From Muricea muricata (taxonomy: Eukaryota > Cnidaria > Anthozoa > Malacalcyonacea > Plexauridae), in assembly GCA_963855995.1 (NCBI GenBank), contig OY979716.1, forward strand, positions 37,659,624 to 37,723,623: a DNA stretch of 64,000 bases, given 5' to 3'. Each line of letters starts with the position of its first letter. Within the stretch, counting starts at the first letter, position 1. The notes under the pieces were generated by a model. It was not told where the DNA came from, ran no database searches, and saw nothing but the letters and a program-made list of their open reading frames with translations. Of the stretch, positions 44,407-56,507 are shown piece after piece. Made by a program: the position numbers and the translations under genes.

Positions 44407-45021
44407 TGCCTCAGTCATTTGTAACCACGCCCCCCCCCCACCCCGGGACAAAGCGGTGATGTTCAAAAATATAACGGGGATTTAACGCCATTTAACAGCA
44501 CAATATGCCCCATTGTGCCGTGGAATTAACTACGAATTTTAACATTGGGGAATCAAACCGGGATTTAACAGCCAGTCTTAAAATGGCGTCCCACAAAACA
44601 ATTTGTAGAAAGTATGATTTTTAATATGTTTATGTATCCTTAGCAATTCATAAACTTACAGTAGGTATACATTAAATAAGGTTTTACCTTATTTATTTCA
44701 GCAATATTAAAAGATCTATTTGAAATTTGATATGCATGATTCAACGCAATTTATAAACACGAGCTTTATATATTTGTTATATTAACTGTTACTATTTTCT
44801 TGTTATATTGGTGTAATATTTTTAGCACTTCATGACGTTTTAAATTAATGTGTGATCTGGTTGATTTGGATGTTTTGAGGCCCTGCCATACTGGGGGTTT
44901 AACAAGTAACTTTGCACCAGGGGTGGGGAAATTAACAGTTTTTAACACTTGGTTAGTGTTAAGTTCCCCGCTATGTCCCAGGGGTGGGGGGGGGGGGGCG
45001 TGGTTACAAATGACTGAGGCA
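44407..45021. mobile_element. 615-bp MITE, PIF/Harbinger-type TAA duplication
   Basis: The ends TGCCTCAGTCATTTGTAACC and its complement are both followed inwardly by poly-C/poly-G runs (ACGCCCCC... and ...GGGGGCGT). TAA flanks both sides (44404-44406, 45022-45024). The 3-bp TWA duplication suggests PIF/Harbinger. Its left TAA lies inside the right target duplication of the preceding hAT MITE. Confidence 0.85.
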
Positions 45022-45167
45022 TAAGCTAAATTACAAACCTAATTTTGACTTAAATCTACTTAATTTTGAATAAAATTTCTGGGAAATTATAACCCACAAT
45101 AATTCATTGTATGGTATAATATTTGAAAATAAAATGATCCTAATATGCAACTATTGGTTTTGATGAA

Positions 45168-46015
45168 AATTGCATATTTTTACAATAATTCTGGTGGGTC
45201 TCAAAAATAGCAAAAAACGACCTTGGACCTACCGCTCAAATGTTGAGCAAATTCTATTTTTTGCAAACTACAGTATCTTAGGCCTGATATGAAAGACAAA
45301 TTAGCTTGATCGGAAACAGTTTTTGAGTAATTTTTTGCCGTTAAGTATTGGATGTAACTATGGGACAATTTTAACCAAATATGGTCAATGTATGAAATCT
45401 ATAAGGTTTTGTGAAAAATTTTCTAGACAAAGTATTTTTAAAGTTATGTTGAAGAAAAGTGACTGAAAATTATTGTCACATTTCTAAGTATATCATTTTA
45501 ATTTTTCTGAAAGGCTAAATGCTGACTTTTACAGCAATTGCATATTTTTACAATAATTTTGGTGGGTCTCGAAAATGGCAAAAAAGGACCTTGGACCTAC
45601 CGCTCAAATCTTAAGCAAATTATATTTTTTGCAAACTGCAGTATCTTAGGCCTGATATGAAAGACAAATTAGCTTGATCGGAAACAGTTTTTGAGTAATT
45701 TTTTGCCGTTAAGTATTAGATGTAACTATGGGACAATTTTAACCAAATATGGTCAATGTATAAAATCTTTAAAGTTTTGTGAAAAATTTTCTAGACAAAG
45801 TATTTTTAAGGTTATGTTGAAGAAAAATGACTGAAAATTGTCACATTTCTAAGTATATCATTTTAATTTTTCTGAAAGGCTAAATGCTGATTTTTACAGC
45901 AATTGCATATTTTTACAATAATTCTGGTGGGTCTCAAAAATGGCAACAAACGACCTTGGACTTACCACTCAAATCTTGAGCAAATTCTTTTTTTGCAAAC
46001 GTGTAAACCAAACGC
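45168..46015. repeat. ~366-bp tandem repeat, about 2.3 copies
   Basis: Units start aattgcatatttttacaata at 45168, 45536 and 45901 (periods 368 and 365 bp). They contain ccttggacctaccgctcaaa, atcttaggcctgatatgaaa and gtaactatgggacaatttta. Identity between units is about 95 percent by eye. No open frame. Satellite-like. Confidence 0.92.
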
Positions 46016-46156
46016 ATAATATCAATGGCAAATAAGCTTGATCAGAAGCAGATTTTTAAAGATTTTCAGCACATAATCTTGTATATGTCTGTTACAAAGC
46101 ATGCTTATGAAAATGAGTATTTATGCAAATTTCACTAACATAATAGATTGTCATTT

Positions 46157-46360
46157 CAGTGGTGGATCTAGCATAGGTCAAAATAAATTGCTACAGCTCA
46201 TTCTTGGATATATTTACATTTTAAAACATCTTCAAAGCAATTTCATTGGTAAGATTTAATTCTTTTGAAAATTCATAACCAATCACATTGTTATACAGTT
46301 ATTTTGAAGTTATAATTGGGCTGCTATAATCTATTTTGACCTACACTGGATCTGCCACTG
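46157..46360. mobile_element. hAT-type MITE, copy 2
   Basis: Same family as 44196-44399, beginning CAGTGGTGGATCTAGCATAG and ending GGATCTGCCACTG. The 8-bp flanks are tgtcattt and tgtcattc (7 of 8). Confidence 0.9.
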
Positions 46361-47318
46361 TGTCATTCAAGGTTATTCTATGCAGAAGTCTTTAATTTTT
46401 TAACAATCTGGGCAACTACAAACCACTCAAACATATATAAATCAATTTTAAAACCGACGTTTAGAATGAAAATCCTCAATTCTGTGCCAAGACACAACAG
46501 AATGATTGATTCTAAAATGGAATATTTAAATGTGCAATTGAAATAGTAATACTTTGAATATACAGCTCTCCAAGACTATTAATTTACATTATCAATTAAC
46601 GTTTAATGTCTGCAGCATGTTATACATTGGTTTAATTTCAAACAGTTACTCAAATACGAATACAAATACAATCTTACCTTCCACGTCGCGTGCTCACTTG
46701 ATTGACGCATTGACACTGTACAGTCAGGACGATATTACGCACTTGGGAAGCTCTGATTTTTACATATTTTGGTAAAAAAAGAGTGCCCTGTTTGCTTTAA
46801 ATAAATTTGTTTTTATCCAAAAACTTACCATCCATTTTCCAAAGTTAAATGTGCTATCATACTTAGAATTTTTGAAAGAAACACGCCGCCATCTTGTTAT
46901 TATGCAATCCGTGGCTCCTGCAATCTGATTGGTTTTGAGTGCCAGATACGCGAGCTTGTAAAAAATCTCCTCTTAATGTGGTAGCTGTACATCTAAGCAG
47001 GTATGCCACATAAATTGCTAAGGTTTGATCTAGACCTTTCCTGATGACAAGTATAATCACTGTTCTCCCCGAGCCAGCAGCGCAAAGTGCCGTTCCGAGT
47101 GTAAGCCTGGGGCGAGGGTTACTAATAACTAGGGCTACTAACACTGATTGGTCAGATTTAAAATCAACTTAACCTAGAATTCAAGTTATTCAACTGTCAG
47201 CAAATATTTAACTTTAGCTTTATGCACTATAATATTTTGTATTTTTGCAAAACGTTTTGGGAACTTTAACAACAATTTATTCTTCGAAAAATTAAATAAA
47301 AAGCATTTATCAGGTCAA
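46361..47318. other. No gene seen
   Basis: Minus-strand frames here (for example 46863-47144) show no domain. AT-rich. Confidence 0.45.
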
Positions 47319-47500
47319 CAAATATGGAGTCAAGCAAGCAGCGAAAGGAAAATGAAGAAGCAGAACGTTTAGCAAGGTGAAACGAGCGTAGACAACGACA
47401 AAGGCTCAAGGAGACTGCCGAAGAAGATTGAAGAGAGATTAATTCGGAGAAAATGCAGAGAAGCGCCAACAACTGTCTATGGCGTGAAGCACAAGGCAAG
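47319..47500 (+). pseudogene. Arg/Glu-rich N-terminal fragment of a transposon protein
   Basis: Starting with MESSKQRKENEEAERLAR, the frame (with stops) continues NERRQRQRLKETAEED and NSEKMQRSANNCLWREAQ. Charged coiled stretches of this kind occur at the N-terminus of Helitron- or PIF1-related transposon proteins of invertebrates, but nothing else supports that. Confidence 0.25.
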
Positions 47501-48404
47501 TTTGTTGATAATGCGTATTTATACTTGTGTTTTAAGTACTGTTTAATATACGAGCAGGAGTGCTTTATCGGATTCAAAACGCGAGGCGAAGCCGAGCAGT
47601 TTATATCCGATAAAGCACGAATTGCGAGTATTTCAAAAACGATCCATTTAATACCCATCTTGTCAGTTTGTTTGCGAAAGAATTTTCAATATCAATGTTG
47701 TATAAGCCGAGAAATTTGAGGCAAAAGTTTTGTGAAAATACACGTGTGCTTTTATCACATTTAAAGACACTGCCACAGTTGTGATTTCCTTTGTGTTTTG
47801 CTCATGAATTATTGATTTTTGAATACTTTATAAAGGCCGGCGTAGCCGTGCTCATCAAGGCTATTCACTGTTTAAATTCACGAGTACGTTTATGTTTTGT
47901 AAATCCAAGACTGTCTTCTTATTACTAATGTAATTAATAGGTCGTATTTTATACCAAATTTAAGCTTACATTAGGCGTAATAACATACCGATGACAAATG
48001 TTGTGCCATTTAAAAAAATTTTCAATAAAACAAGGATTAAAAACTGATATTTTGTCATTTTGAAAAAATATAAAGAAAGAACAATTGCCATGTTGTAATG
48101 ACAACAACCTATAGAAGTACTTCATGTAATTCCAAAAATTTAGTTGCGTGCTCTTAGTGGCGAGGGGTTGCTGCATGCATGTATTTCCAGTTAAATAAAT
48201 ATGAACTACAGTTATAGCAAAATGACAGATTGTATGTTGAGCTTAGTTCCAGCTGAGTGCCCAAACATCAATGTACCAATTGAAGTAATTCACGATCATA
48301 TTTTGTTACAATTAGGTAAACCAAAGAAAATGAAGAAGATCAAAGACTGGTCACAGCACATTCAGGGGCGGATTTAGGATTTTTTAAACGTGAGTCAAAA
48401 ATTC
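47501..48404. other. No gene recognised; possible short exon
   Basis: A plus-strand frame from about 48222 reads MTDCMLSLVPAECPNINVPI and on to HDHILLQLG before a GTAAAC. It may be an orphan first exon. The sequence caggggcggatttagga at 48363 looks like a transposon end and lies just outside the large inverted repeat. Confidence 0.3.
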
Positions 48405-48888
48405 TGGGCAGAGATCGCTGTGAAGTCATGTAATGACATCACCAATACGATGACGTCATGACGTCATCATAGCATTAACCTTATTGCTGCATTTGAGCTC
48501 TACTGCTGTTTTGCCCAATATCAGGACTCATCAGCATGCTTAGGAAAGGCATAGAAGAAACGAATCTTACACACAAACATTTTCGTTTCTTGTTTGTTTC
48601 TTTTTTGACCTTCAAAATCTCATACACTTACAATAAGTCACTCACAACTAGCTGGCACGCTATTTCATACTCTATGTTGACTGCCTTATTAGGAACAAAG
48701 GGACTGTTGTGACTAAATATTGTTTATGTTTGCATGACACCAACATGGTCCCTAATACCTATTTGAGTATTGTTTTTACTTTCCCTAACTCATGCATTTA
48801 CAACAAGTCATACAGACTTGGCTTTCATGCTATACCATACTTCATATTGTAGCTACTGCCTCATTACAAACATAGAGACTATTAGTGA

Positions 48889-49896
48889 AAAAGGTGAAAC
48901 GTTCTCTGACTAAAATATATTTATTTGTTTACGAGCTTTCGGCCACCAGTCTGTAGCCTTCAACAGGTATAATTACAATGATTATAAATTGCAAAAGTGT
49001 CAAATGAAGCTAAATATGACATGTATACAAGTGCACTGTGAAATATGATAAGGTGATACTACATTTTCTTTACTAGGATTGTATATTGTCGAGGAAGCGG
49101 TTTCGAGTTATTATCAGCATTCCTGTCTTTGGCTGTATGCCATGATTCTAGAGTTAGGCGACTACGGAAATTCCCTGTGTTAATGATTTTCGCGTTGTCA
49201 AAATCAATTACATGATCATTGTCCCATGCATGTTTCGCTATGTTTGAACCATTATTATGTTTCTTAACGTTTCTGATGTTTTCAGCTTTTCTTGTTTTCA
49301 GAGATCTGCCTGTTTCCCCCACGTAATTCCAAGCACAGTCTTTACACGGTATTTTATAAATGACATTGTTTCTTTCTTCGGTTGGTGGTCTATATTTCAC
49401 GGAGGGAAATTCTTGTTCTAGGGTTCTCAAAGGTTTATTGCAGACTTTTATATTATATTTCTTCAGGGTTCTTGTTAGGGGTTCTGTGATACCTTTGATA
49501 TACGGCAGTGTGGCATATCCAGCGTAGGGTTTCAGAAGGTTCAATTGGTTCAAAGAATGATCTCACTAACTCTTCAGGGCTTGGTGTAGCTTTCTCAGTT
49601 TGGGATTTTATTACTTTTGAAATAACAGTTTTCGGGTATCCATTCGATTCGAGGGCTGCGCTTACGTGTTGTAACTCTTTCAATTTGCCATCTTCGGTGA
49701 TAGGAAGGTTTAAGGACCTATTGATCAGAGTGTTGGTAGTGCTAATTTTGTGTTTCAAGTCGTGGTGTGAAGCATAGTTCAAGTAGCGGTCTCTATGGGT
49801 TGACTTACGGTAAACGTGGATAGAAATAGAATTATTTCGTCTAGATATTAACATGTCAAGGAAAGTGATTTGTTGATCTTTCTCATGTTCTATAGT
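48889..49896 (-). mobile_element. Penelope-like element, truncated copy A
   Basis: Minus-strand copy truncated at its 5' end. The remaining RT C-terminal region includes LISRRNNSISIHVYRKSTHR and PYAGYATLPYIKGITEPLTR, joined by a frameshift near 49500. The GIY-YIG endonuclease has VIYKIPCKDCAWNYVGETGR (GIY-YIG equivalent and catalytic Arg). The 3' UTR ends ...acgtttcacctttttcact. It is placed tail-out against copy B, with the junction at about 49896. Confidence 0.9.
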
Positions 49897-51105
49897 TCAT
49901 GGATGTGCAATGGGCAGTCCTGTTAGTGCCATTGTCGCAAACTTATGCATGGAAGTAATTCAAGAACAAGCGATCCAATCCGCTACAACGCCACCTAAGA
50001 CTTGGAAACGCTTTGTTGACAACAGTTTTGCCATTATAAATAAGAACGCTATCACTAGCTTCCATGACACACTTAATTCAATTGACCCACACATTAAGTT
50101 TACTATAGAACATGAGAAAGATCAACAAATCGCTTTCCTTGACATGTTAATATCTAGACGAAATAATTCTATTTCTATCCACATTTACCGTAAGCCAACC
50201 CATACAGACCGCTACTTGGACTATGCTTCACACCACGACTTGAAACACAAAATTAGCACTGCCAACACTCTGATCAATAGGTCCTTAAGCCTTCCTACCA
50301 CCGAAGACGGCAAATTGAACGAGTTACAACACGTAAGCGCAGCCCTCGAATCAAATGGATACTCGAAAACTATTATTTCAAAAGTAATAAAATCCCAAAC
50401 TGAGAAAGCTACACCAAGCCCTGAAGAGTTAGTGAGATCATTCTTTGAACTAATTGAACCTTCTGAACCCTACGCTGGATATGCCACACTGCCATATATC
50501 AAAGGTATCACAAAACCCCTAACAAGAACCCTGAAGAAACATAATATAAAAGTCAGCAATAAACCTTTGAGAACCCTAGAACAAGAATTTCCCTCGGTGA
50601 AATATAGACCACCAACCGAAGAAAGAAACAACGTCATTTATAAAAGACTGTCCTTGGAATTACGTGGGGGAAACAGGCAGATCTCTGAAAACAAGGAAAG
50701 CTGAACACATCAGAAACGTTAAGAAAGATAATAATGGTTCAAACATAGCGAAACATGAATGGGACAATGATGTAATTGATTTTGACAACGCGAAAATCAT
50801 TGACACAGGGAATTTCCGTAGTCGCCTAACTCTAGAATCATGGCATACAGCCAAAGACAGGATTGCTGATAATAACTCGAAACCGCTTCCTCGACAATAT
50901 ACAATCCTAGTAAAGAAAATGTAGTATCACCTTATCATATTTCACAGTGCACTTGTATACACGTCATATTTAGCTTCGTTTGACACTTTTGCAATTTATA
51001 ATCATTGTAATTATACCCGTTGAAGGCTACAGACTGGTGGCCGAAAGCTCGTAAACAAATAAATATATTTTCGTCAAAGAACGTTTCACCTTTTTCACTT
51101 ATGTC
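49897..51105 (+). mobile_element. Penelope-like element, copy B
   Basis: Plus-strand copy starting MGSPVSAIVANLCMEVIQEQ (RT motif 4 region). The catalytic box reads FVDNSFAI where PLEs have (Y/F)VDD, so one Asp is changed to Asn. QQIAFLDMLISRRNNSISIH follows, then VIYK, a one-base shift at about 50650, and YVGETGR-like VGETGRSLKTRKAEHIRNVK of the GIY-YIG endonuclease. The frame ends PRQYTILVKKM at 50924 and the 3' UTR continues to about 51105. The 5' half with RT motifs 1-3 is missing. Identity to copy A is about 95 percent. Confidence 0.92.
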
Positions 51106-51239
51106 TAATCCTGGCTACTCATCTATGATTTTTAAGAGACATGGTTCCTATTTACTATTTGAGTATTTCTATTACTAGATAATGTTTTTACCTTCCCTGT
51201 CTCATAGATTTACATTTGGTCACTCAGGCCTAACTCACA

Positions 51240-51380
51240 TGCCAGGGCGCATTTGAAGTCCCGTACGCCGAAGATCTTCGGCGTGGGGTTTCAAAAATCA
51301 TAATGTAATTTATTTATAATAAAAGCCGGCGTACAATCATTAATCTTCGGCGTGAACTTTACACAGAATGCACCCTGGCT
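51240..51380. repeat. Short insertion absent from the opposite arm
   Basis: Within the left arm, gtcccgtacgccgaagatct ... aatcttcggcgtgaacttta (palindromic GCCGAAGATCTTCGGC and ATCTTCGGCGT) has no counterpart in the right arm, where gcctgagtgac and gcatgcgagttaggc adjoin. It is a small foldback insertion flanked by catgccagggcgc and tgcaccctggctcgcatg. Confidence 0.55.
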
Positions 51381-51813
51381 CGCATGCTATATCATATATT
51401 TCATATTACATGGAGACTGCCCCATTATGAACAAAGAGACTGTTGTCACAAAATATTGTTTTATTTTGCTAGACACCAATATGTTTTCTATCATCTATTA
51501 TTAAATACTAAATAATGAGGATAAAAAAGTAAAGGAACAAAATGATTAGACTAAAAGGCTTTACCAGGTTGAACTCTACCTTCAAAACAAAACAACAGGT
51601 GAATTGCATCTAAAGCTATATTGTGATTATGCTGGCGTGGTTTAATTAGGCGGTTAAAAAGCAATTTATATTACAGCTCCCCACAATCAGGGTAGTAGAT
51701 ATGTATATTTGTACCTAAAACAGATGAAAGACCCAAAATGCATAGAAATGATGACCACTTGTGACTACCACAATTCAAAATAGCCTCTTTCCACACTAAG
51801 TCATCTTAAGTTA

Positions 51814-52784
51814 CAGGAGGTTGCCAAAAAAAAGAGCCCCTTCAAAAATGGCTTACTTGGTTTATAATGACTATGAATAAAGAGAATGTTAACAAAAGTT
51901 GTGTTTTTGTACTTACATAGGTACCTGTGTGTAAGTACAAACAATAATTGCAATTCTTACTCACATGGGTGAAAAATAGGTGCATTTGGTTAGTTTTTAA
52001 AATAAATTCAAAATGGCGGTTTTAAATTAGAAACTTGCTAATGCAGTTGAATTATTTCTTCAGTACGTGTCTTCTTTGCATTAATTGTTCATAAACAACA
52101 AGGTGGGATGTGTCGATAAATGTATGCAAATTATTACTTTCACGCAGAAATTTTTTTGTAGCTTTTTCCTCGACCATGAGGTAGATTTTTACTTCAAAAA
52201 CTCTAATCCAGAAATCAAAAACCAAATGTTTATGATTGCTTGTTTCAAGACCCAGATTTTTTGTTAAAACAGCATTTGGATTACTCTATGTCTACATCAG
52301 GTACCGATATATCACACGATAGGTCAACCAACTGATTAAACGTAAAGTATAAGTGTGGCCTTGGAGTTAACTCTGCTGATAATAGAAGCACCTGCCTAAA
52401 TGAATCGCATTCTAGTTGCGCATTCTTTTAAAGACACCATTGTGCACATGAAATAATTACATTACCTATTACGCTACAATGTGCTTTCACATTTCGACCC
52501 ACATTACTGAGTAATTTTTAAATTTGAACGTATTTTTTGGCAAAGACTTTAATCATATTGCTGAATTTTAGGTTCAAAATGGCCATCTTTAATTTGGTTT
52601 AAAACTCATTAAATGGATCTGTTAATAAATATGTAAGTAAGAATTGCAATTAATGCTTGTTCTTACACACAGGTACCTATAAAGTACAAAAACACAACTT
52701 TTGTTAAAATTCTCCCTATTTATAGTCATTATAAACCAGGTAAGCCATTTTTGAAGGGGGCTCCTTTTTTTTGGCAACCCCCTG
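51814..52784. mobile_element. 971-bp MITE with TA duplication; empty site in opposite arm
   Basis: The ends CAGGAGGTTGCCAAAAAAAA and the complement of GGCAACCCCCTG form inverted repeats that continue more than 100 bp (ggcttacttggtttataatg, cacaacttttgttaa). TA flanks both ends (51812-51813, 52785-52786). The matching site in the right arm near 54975 has a single TA and no element. The TA target suggests a mariner-type MITE. Confidence 0.9.
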
Positions 52785-53290
52785 TAGATTATTATTCAAA
52801 CAATCTTTGGACACATACAAGGTAGAAGATTTTTAAGGTAATAATAGTACTTAACATGCTCTTTCATAGCAGACAAAAAAAAGGGTATTGTGAATAAAAA
52901 TTAGCATGAATGTAAAGCTCGAGAAAGTTAAAATTCTCAAAGGTTGAACTACACTATTATTGCCTACCAGTACGGCAATACCAAAGACACAGAACTGTAA
53001 AGACAATCACCAGAGACATCAGATCTAATAGAAATATTCCAAAATAAATAATGTCACTTATCTGTATAGTACAGTAAAACACTGCATAAAAGAACCAGTT
53101 AATTTTGACTTCAGGCTGAAGTGTTTCTTGACTAGTTCTTTTTTCCAGCCAAAAACAATTGTTCCTGGTATAGAGTTTTAAACCTCTTATTATATAAAAT
53201 GTGTTGAATACATTAATAAGAAGATTAATTATGTTGTGAATTGATTGCTGTTTTGATAAAACATATGCATGCAGGATTTGGTTGAAACAA

Positions 53291-54444
53291 GGGCAGATCT
53301 AGGGGTGGTCAAAGCGGTCACGCGACTCATGTAAAAAATGCGCAGGTAATCAATATTCAAAGTTAGTCCAGTTAATTACTTTTCATGCAGCGGCAGCGGT
53401 GTAATAATTGACATTCTAGTCCAGTTAATTAAATTCGTTCAGTGGCACAACTTTGGTAAAGCAATACTATCAAGTGATGGTAATGGTAATTTTGCCTGGT
53501 CACATGTTAAATTCTAGCTATTGGATTGGATCTCCATGGAGTCTGCCATTTTGACCGATCCTTGCGGGGGTCTGACCGGTTTGTGCAATCAGTGAGTCTT
53601 CTAATTGGATGATTAAAAAAAATTATCCATTGCTATTGGCTAAGAATTCTTGACCGGTCATGACCATATATGTCAATGGCCATGACCGATTTGCGTGTCG
53701 CAATGCAAATATACTGAGCCTTAGAAAAGTATTTACACCTCGAATGAAGGGTAAAATTCAATGTTTGCACTCTTCACAAGAGCTTTTGGCAAATGTGGTG
53801 TATTCACCTGACCACGCTTTAGCTAGAAACTTTGGAGCCGAAAGTTACGTGGCCAAAAATGCTCGTAAAGGAAAGAACGAAGCGTGTACTGTTATAAGGT
53901 AAGCTGGGAAATAATACTTTGTTTATGTGCTATTTATAGTTATACAATTATTGTTGATTTGCAGTGTGAAATATGGACAACTTTTGTTCGTATATATAGC
54001 ATATTGATATATTTGCATATACTTGCGTTGGGTGCAAAGGACAACTTGATTTCAAAACAATGTTGTGTACTTTATTAACTTATGTTGTAAACTTTGTAAA
54101 ATCACTGGAATGCAATCTAAAATTTTAAATCACAACACGACAGTGTGTTATATTGTGTATATTGCCATTTATGAACCAAATTTCTGTTGATCTATTTAAT
54201 AGTATTTATTTCTGAAATATGACATTGCCTATGGTATTATTGAATACAGTAAAACCCCACATAAAAGAACCAGTAGGTTAAGAACCACCAGCCTGAAATT
54301 TAGGCAAATGGGTACCTAAAAAAAGAACCACTTCAGGCTGACAAATCAAACTGGTTCTTAAAAATCCTTGTTAAACTTTTAGCTGAAATAGGTGCTAATC
54401 GTGTACTAGGAAGAAAACAAAGTACCGTGATCTTGCCAGCAGGA
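53291..54444 (+). other. Centre of the large inverted repeat, one exon-like ORF
   Basis: A plus-strand frame at 53660-53902 reads MTIYVNGHDRFACRNANILS, then KVFTPRMKGKIQCLHSSQEL and FGAESYVAKNARKGKNEACT, followed by GTAAGC. It is protein-like and not recognised. Diverged copies of acataaaagaaccag occur at 53088, 54262 and (inverted) 54680. No other gene. Confidence 0.4.
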
Positions 54445-55863
54445 ATTGTCATTCAACCACATCCTGCATGCATATGTTTTATCAAAACAGCAATCAATTC
54501 ACAACATAATGAATCTTCATAATGTATTCAACACATTTTGTACAATAAGAGGTTTAAAACTCTATACCAGGAACAATTGTTTTTGGCTGGAAATAAGAAC
54601 CAGTCAAGAACCACTTCAGCCTGATTTCTTTTCTAAGTACCTGTTATATAAGAAACACTTGCCTGAAGTTAAAATTAACTGGTTCTTTTATGTGGGGTTC
54701 TACTGTACTATACAGATAAGTGACATTATTTATTTTGGAATATTTCTACTAGATCTAATGTCTGTGGTGATTGTCTTTACAGTTCTGTGTCTTTGGTACT
54801 GGTAGGCAATAACAGTTTAGTTCAACCTTTGAGAATTTTAACTTCCTTGAGCTTTACATTCATGTTAATTTTTATTCACAACACCCTTTTTTTCTCTGCT
54901 ATGAAAGAGCATGGTAAGTACTACTATTGCCTTAAAAATCTTCTACCCTATATGTGTCCAAAGATTGGATAGTAATCTAACTTGGTGATGACTTAGTGAG
55001 GAAAGAGCCAAGAGGCTATTTTGAATTGTAGTAGTAACAAGTGGTCATCATTTCTATGCATTTTGGGTCTTTCATCTGTTTTAGGACCCTGATTGTGGTA
55101 AGCTGTAATATAAATTGCTTTTTAACCGCCTAATTAAACCTTGCCAGCATAATCACAATATAGCTTTAGATGCAATTCACCTGTTGTTGTTTTTTTTTGA
55201 AGGTAGAGTTCAACCTGGTAAAACCTTTTAGCCTAATCATTTTGTTCCTTTACTTTTTTATCCTCACTATTTAGTATTTAATAATAGATGACAGAAAACA
55301 TATTGGTGTCTAGCAAAATAAAACAATATTTTGTTCATAATGGGGCAGTCTCCATGTAATATGAAATATGATATAGCATGCGAGTTAGGCCTGAGTGACC
55401 AAATGTAAATCTATGAGACAGGGAAGGAATATCTAGTAATAGAAATAAATATTTAATAGGAACCATATTGGTATCTTGTATAATGGACAATTTTTTGTAA
55501 CAATAGTCTCTATGTTTGTAATGAGGCAGTTACTACAATATGAAGTATGGTATAGCATGAAAGCTGGGTCTATATGACGTGTTGTAAATGTATGAGTTAG
55601 GGAAGGTAAAAACAATATTCAAATAGGTAATAGGGACCATGTTGGTGTCTTGCAAACAGATATTTTAGTAACAGCAGTCCCTTTGTTCCTAACATAGTTA
55701 ATATAATGGGAGGGTTTGGAAGGCTAGGTCACGTGTCAAAATATGTCGTGTTTTCTCTGACGTCACAGTCATAGTGCACATCTGCTATCAATTTAGTAAA
55801 GAATATTATGCAAATGTGCAGTCCATTTTGTTACAAATGTGAGTTTTGCGTAGTTTTTCGAAG

Positions 55864-56507
55864 ATGCCTGGTGCAAACTGCTTTATTTTTGGCTGCGGAA
55901 CTAATAGACGACATATTGGAGTAGGGGGTTTTAGGATTCCGGCAGCAAAAGACGAGAAATCGAAAGAAATCCGTAACCCGTGGATAAAGGTCGTCGCACG
56001 AGATCGTGTTGTTGATGAGAATTTTCGTAGACAAATCGATTCTGGCAACTTGTATGTACGCGAGAGACATTTTAAGAAAGGGGAAATCGATTGTAGTGAG
56101 TATTAAGCAATTTTCTCCGTCCATTATGTATTATTTTTAATCCAGAATAAGACAAACCGAACGGGACATGTTGCGTATTAAACAATGCTTCATTGTTGAC
56201 ACAATTCATGAATATGTATATGTGGAATACCTCAATAATATGATTTTTCAAGTTAAGTTCTGTAGGATATATTATGAAACTGTTTCGAGAACATATTCAT
56301 ATAGCATATTAATTTAGACTTTGTCCATTCTTTACAGATGGTAAGCGTAAACGCCTTGTTGTTGGGTCCATTCCGACACAAAACCTGCCAGTAAAAAGCA
56401 TTTCGCCTTCTCCTGATTCAGTGTCAGTGATGAACCTTTGCCAAAACGTAACTCAAGCAAAAAACAGTCATAAGAATGGAACATTCGTTTTTCCTATTAT
56501 TTTGTAG
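55864..56507 (+). pseudogene. THAP-domain protein gene
   Basis: Exon 1 starts MPGANCFIFGCGTNRRH (C2 of the C2CH zinc finger), then GGFRIPAA (AVPTIF-like position shifted), RNPWIKVVARDRVV with the conserved Trp, and LYVRERHFKKGEID with the C-terminal His. A GTGAGT donor near 56095 joins the acceptor before 56339 to give IDCNGKRKRLVVGSIPTQNL, the usual basic tail with the PTxNLP box. About 140 residues are seen before a stop. It would bind the element's ends. I see no damage in this short gene, so it may be intact as far as visible. It converges on the minus-strand gene. Confidence 0.8.

Larger units (their letters stand above)
48405..53290. repeat. Left arm of the large inverted repeat
   Basis: Segments 48405-48888, 51120-51811 and 52787-53290 match, in reverse orientation and order, 59250-58960, 55690-54990 and 54980-54445. 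Examples: gagctctactgctgttttgc at 48497 versus its complement at 59138; gatgaccacttgtgactacc near 51750 versus its complement near 55035; aaacaattgttcctggtata near 53153 versus its complement near 54562. Identity is about 85-90 percent by eye. After removal of inserted elements the arm is about 1.7 kb. Confidence 0.85.

Noticed and set aside
45168-46015. CRISPR-like array
   Set aside because: Units are ~366 bp and directly adjacent without unique spacers, and the context is an animal genome.
54446-54972. Plus-strand frames of 119 and 61 residues
   Set aside because: They lie in the right arm of the large inverted repeat, are hydrophobic and AT-driven, and are not kept open in the other arm.
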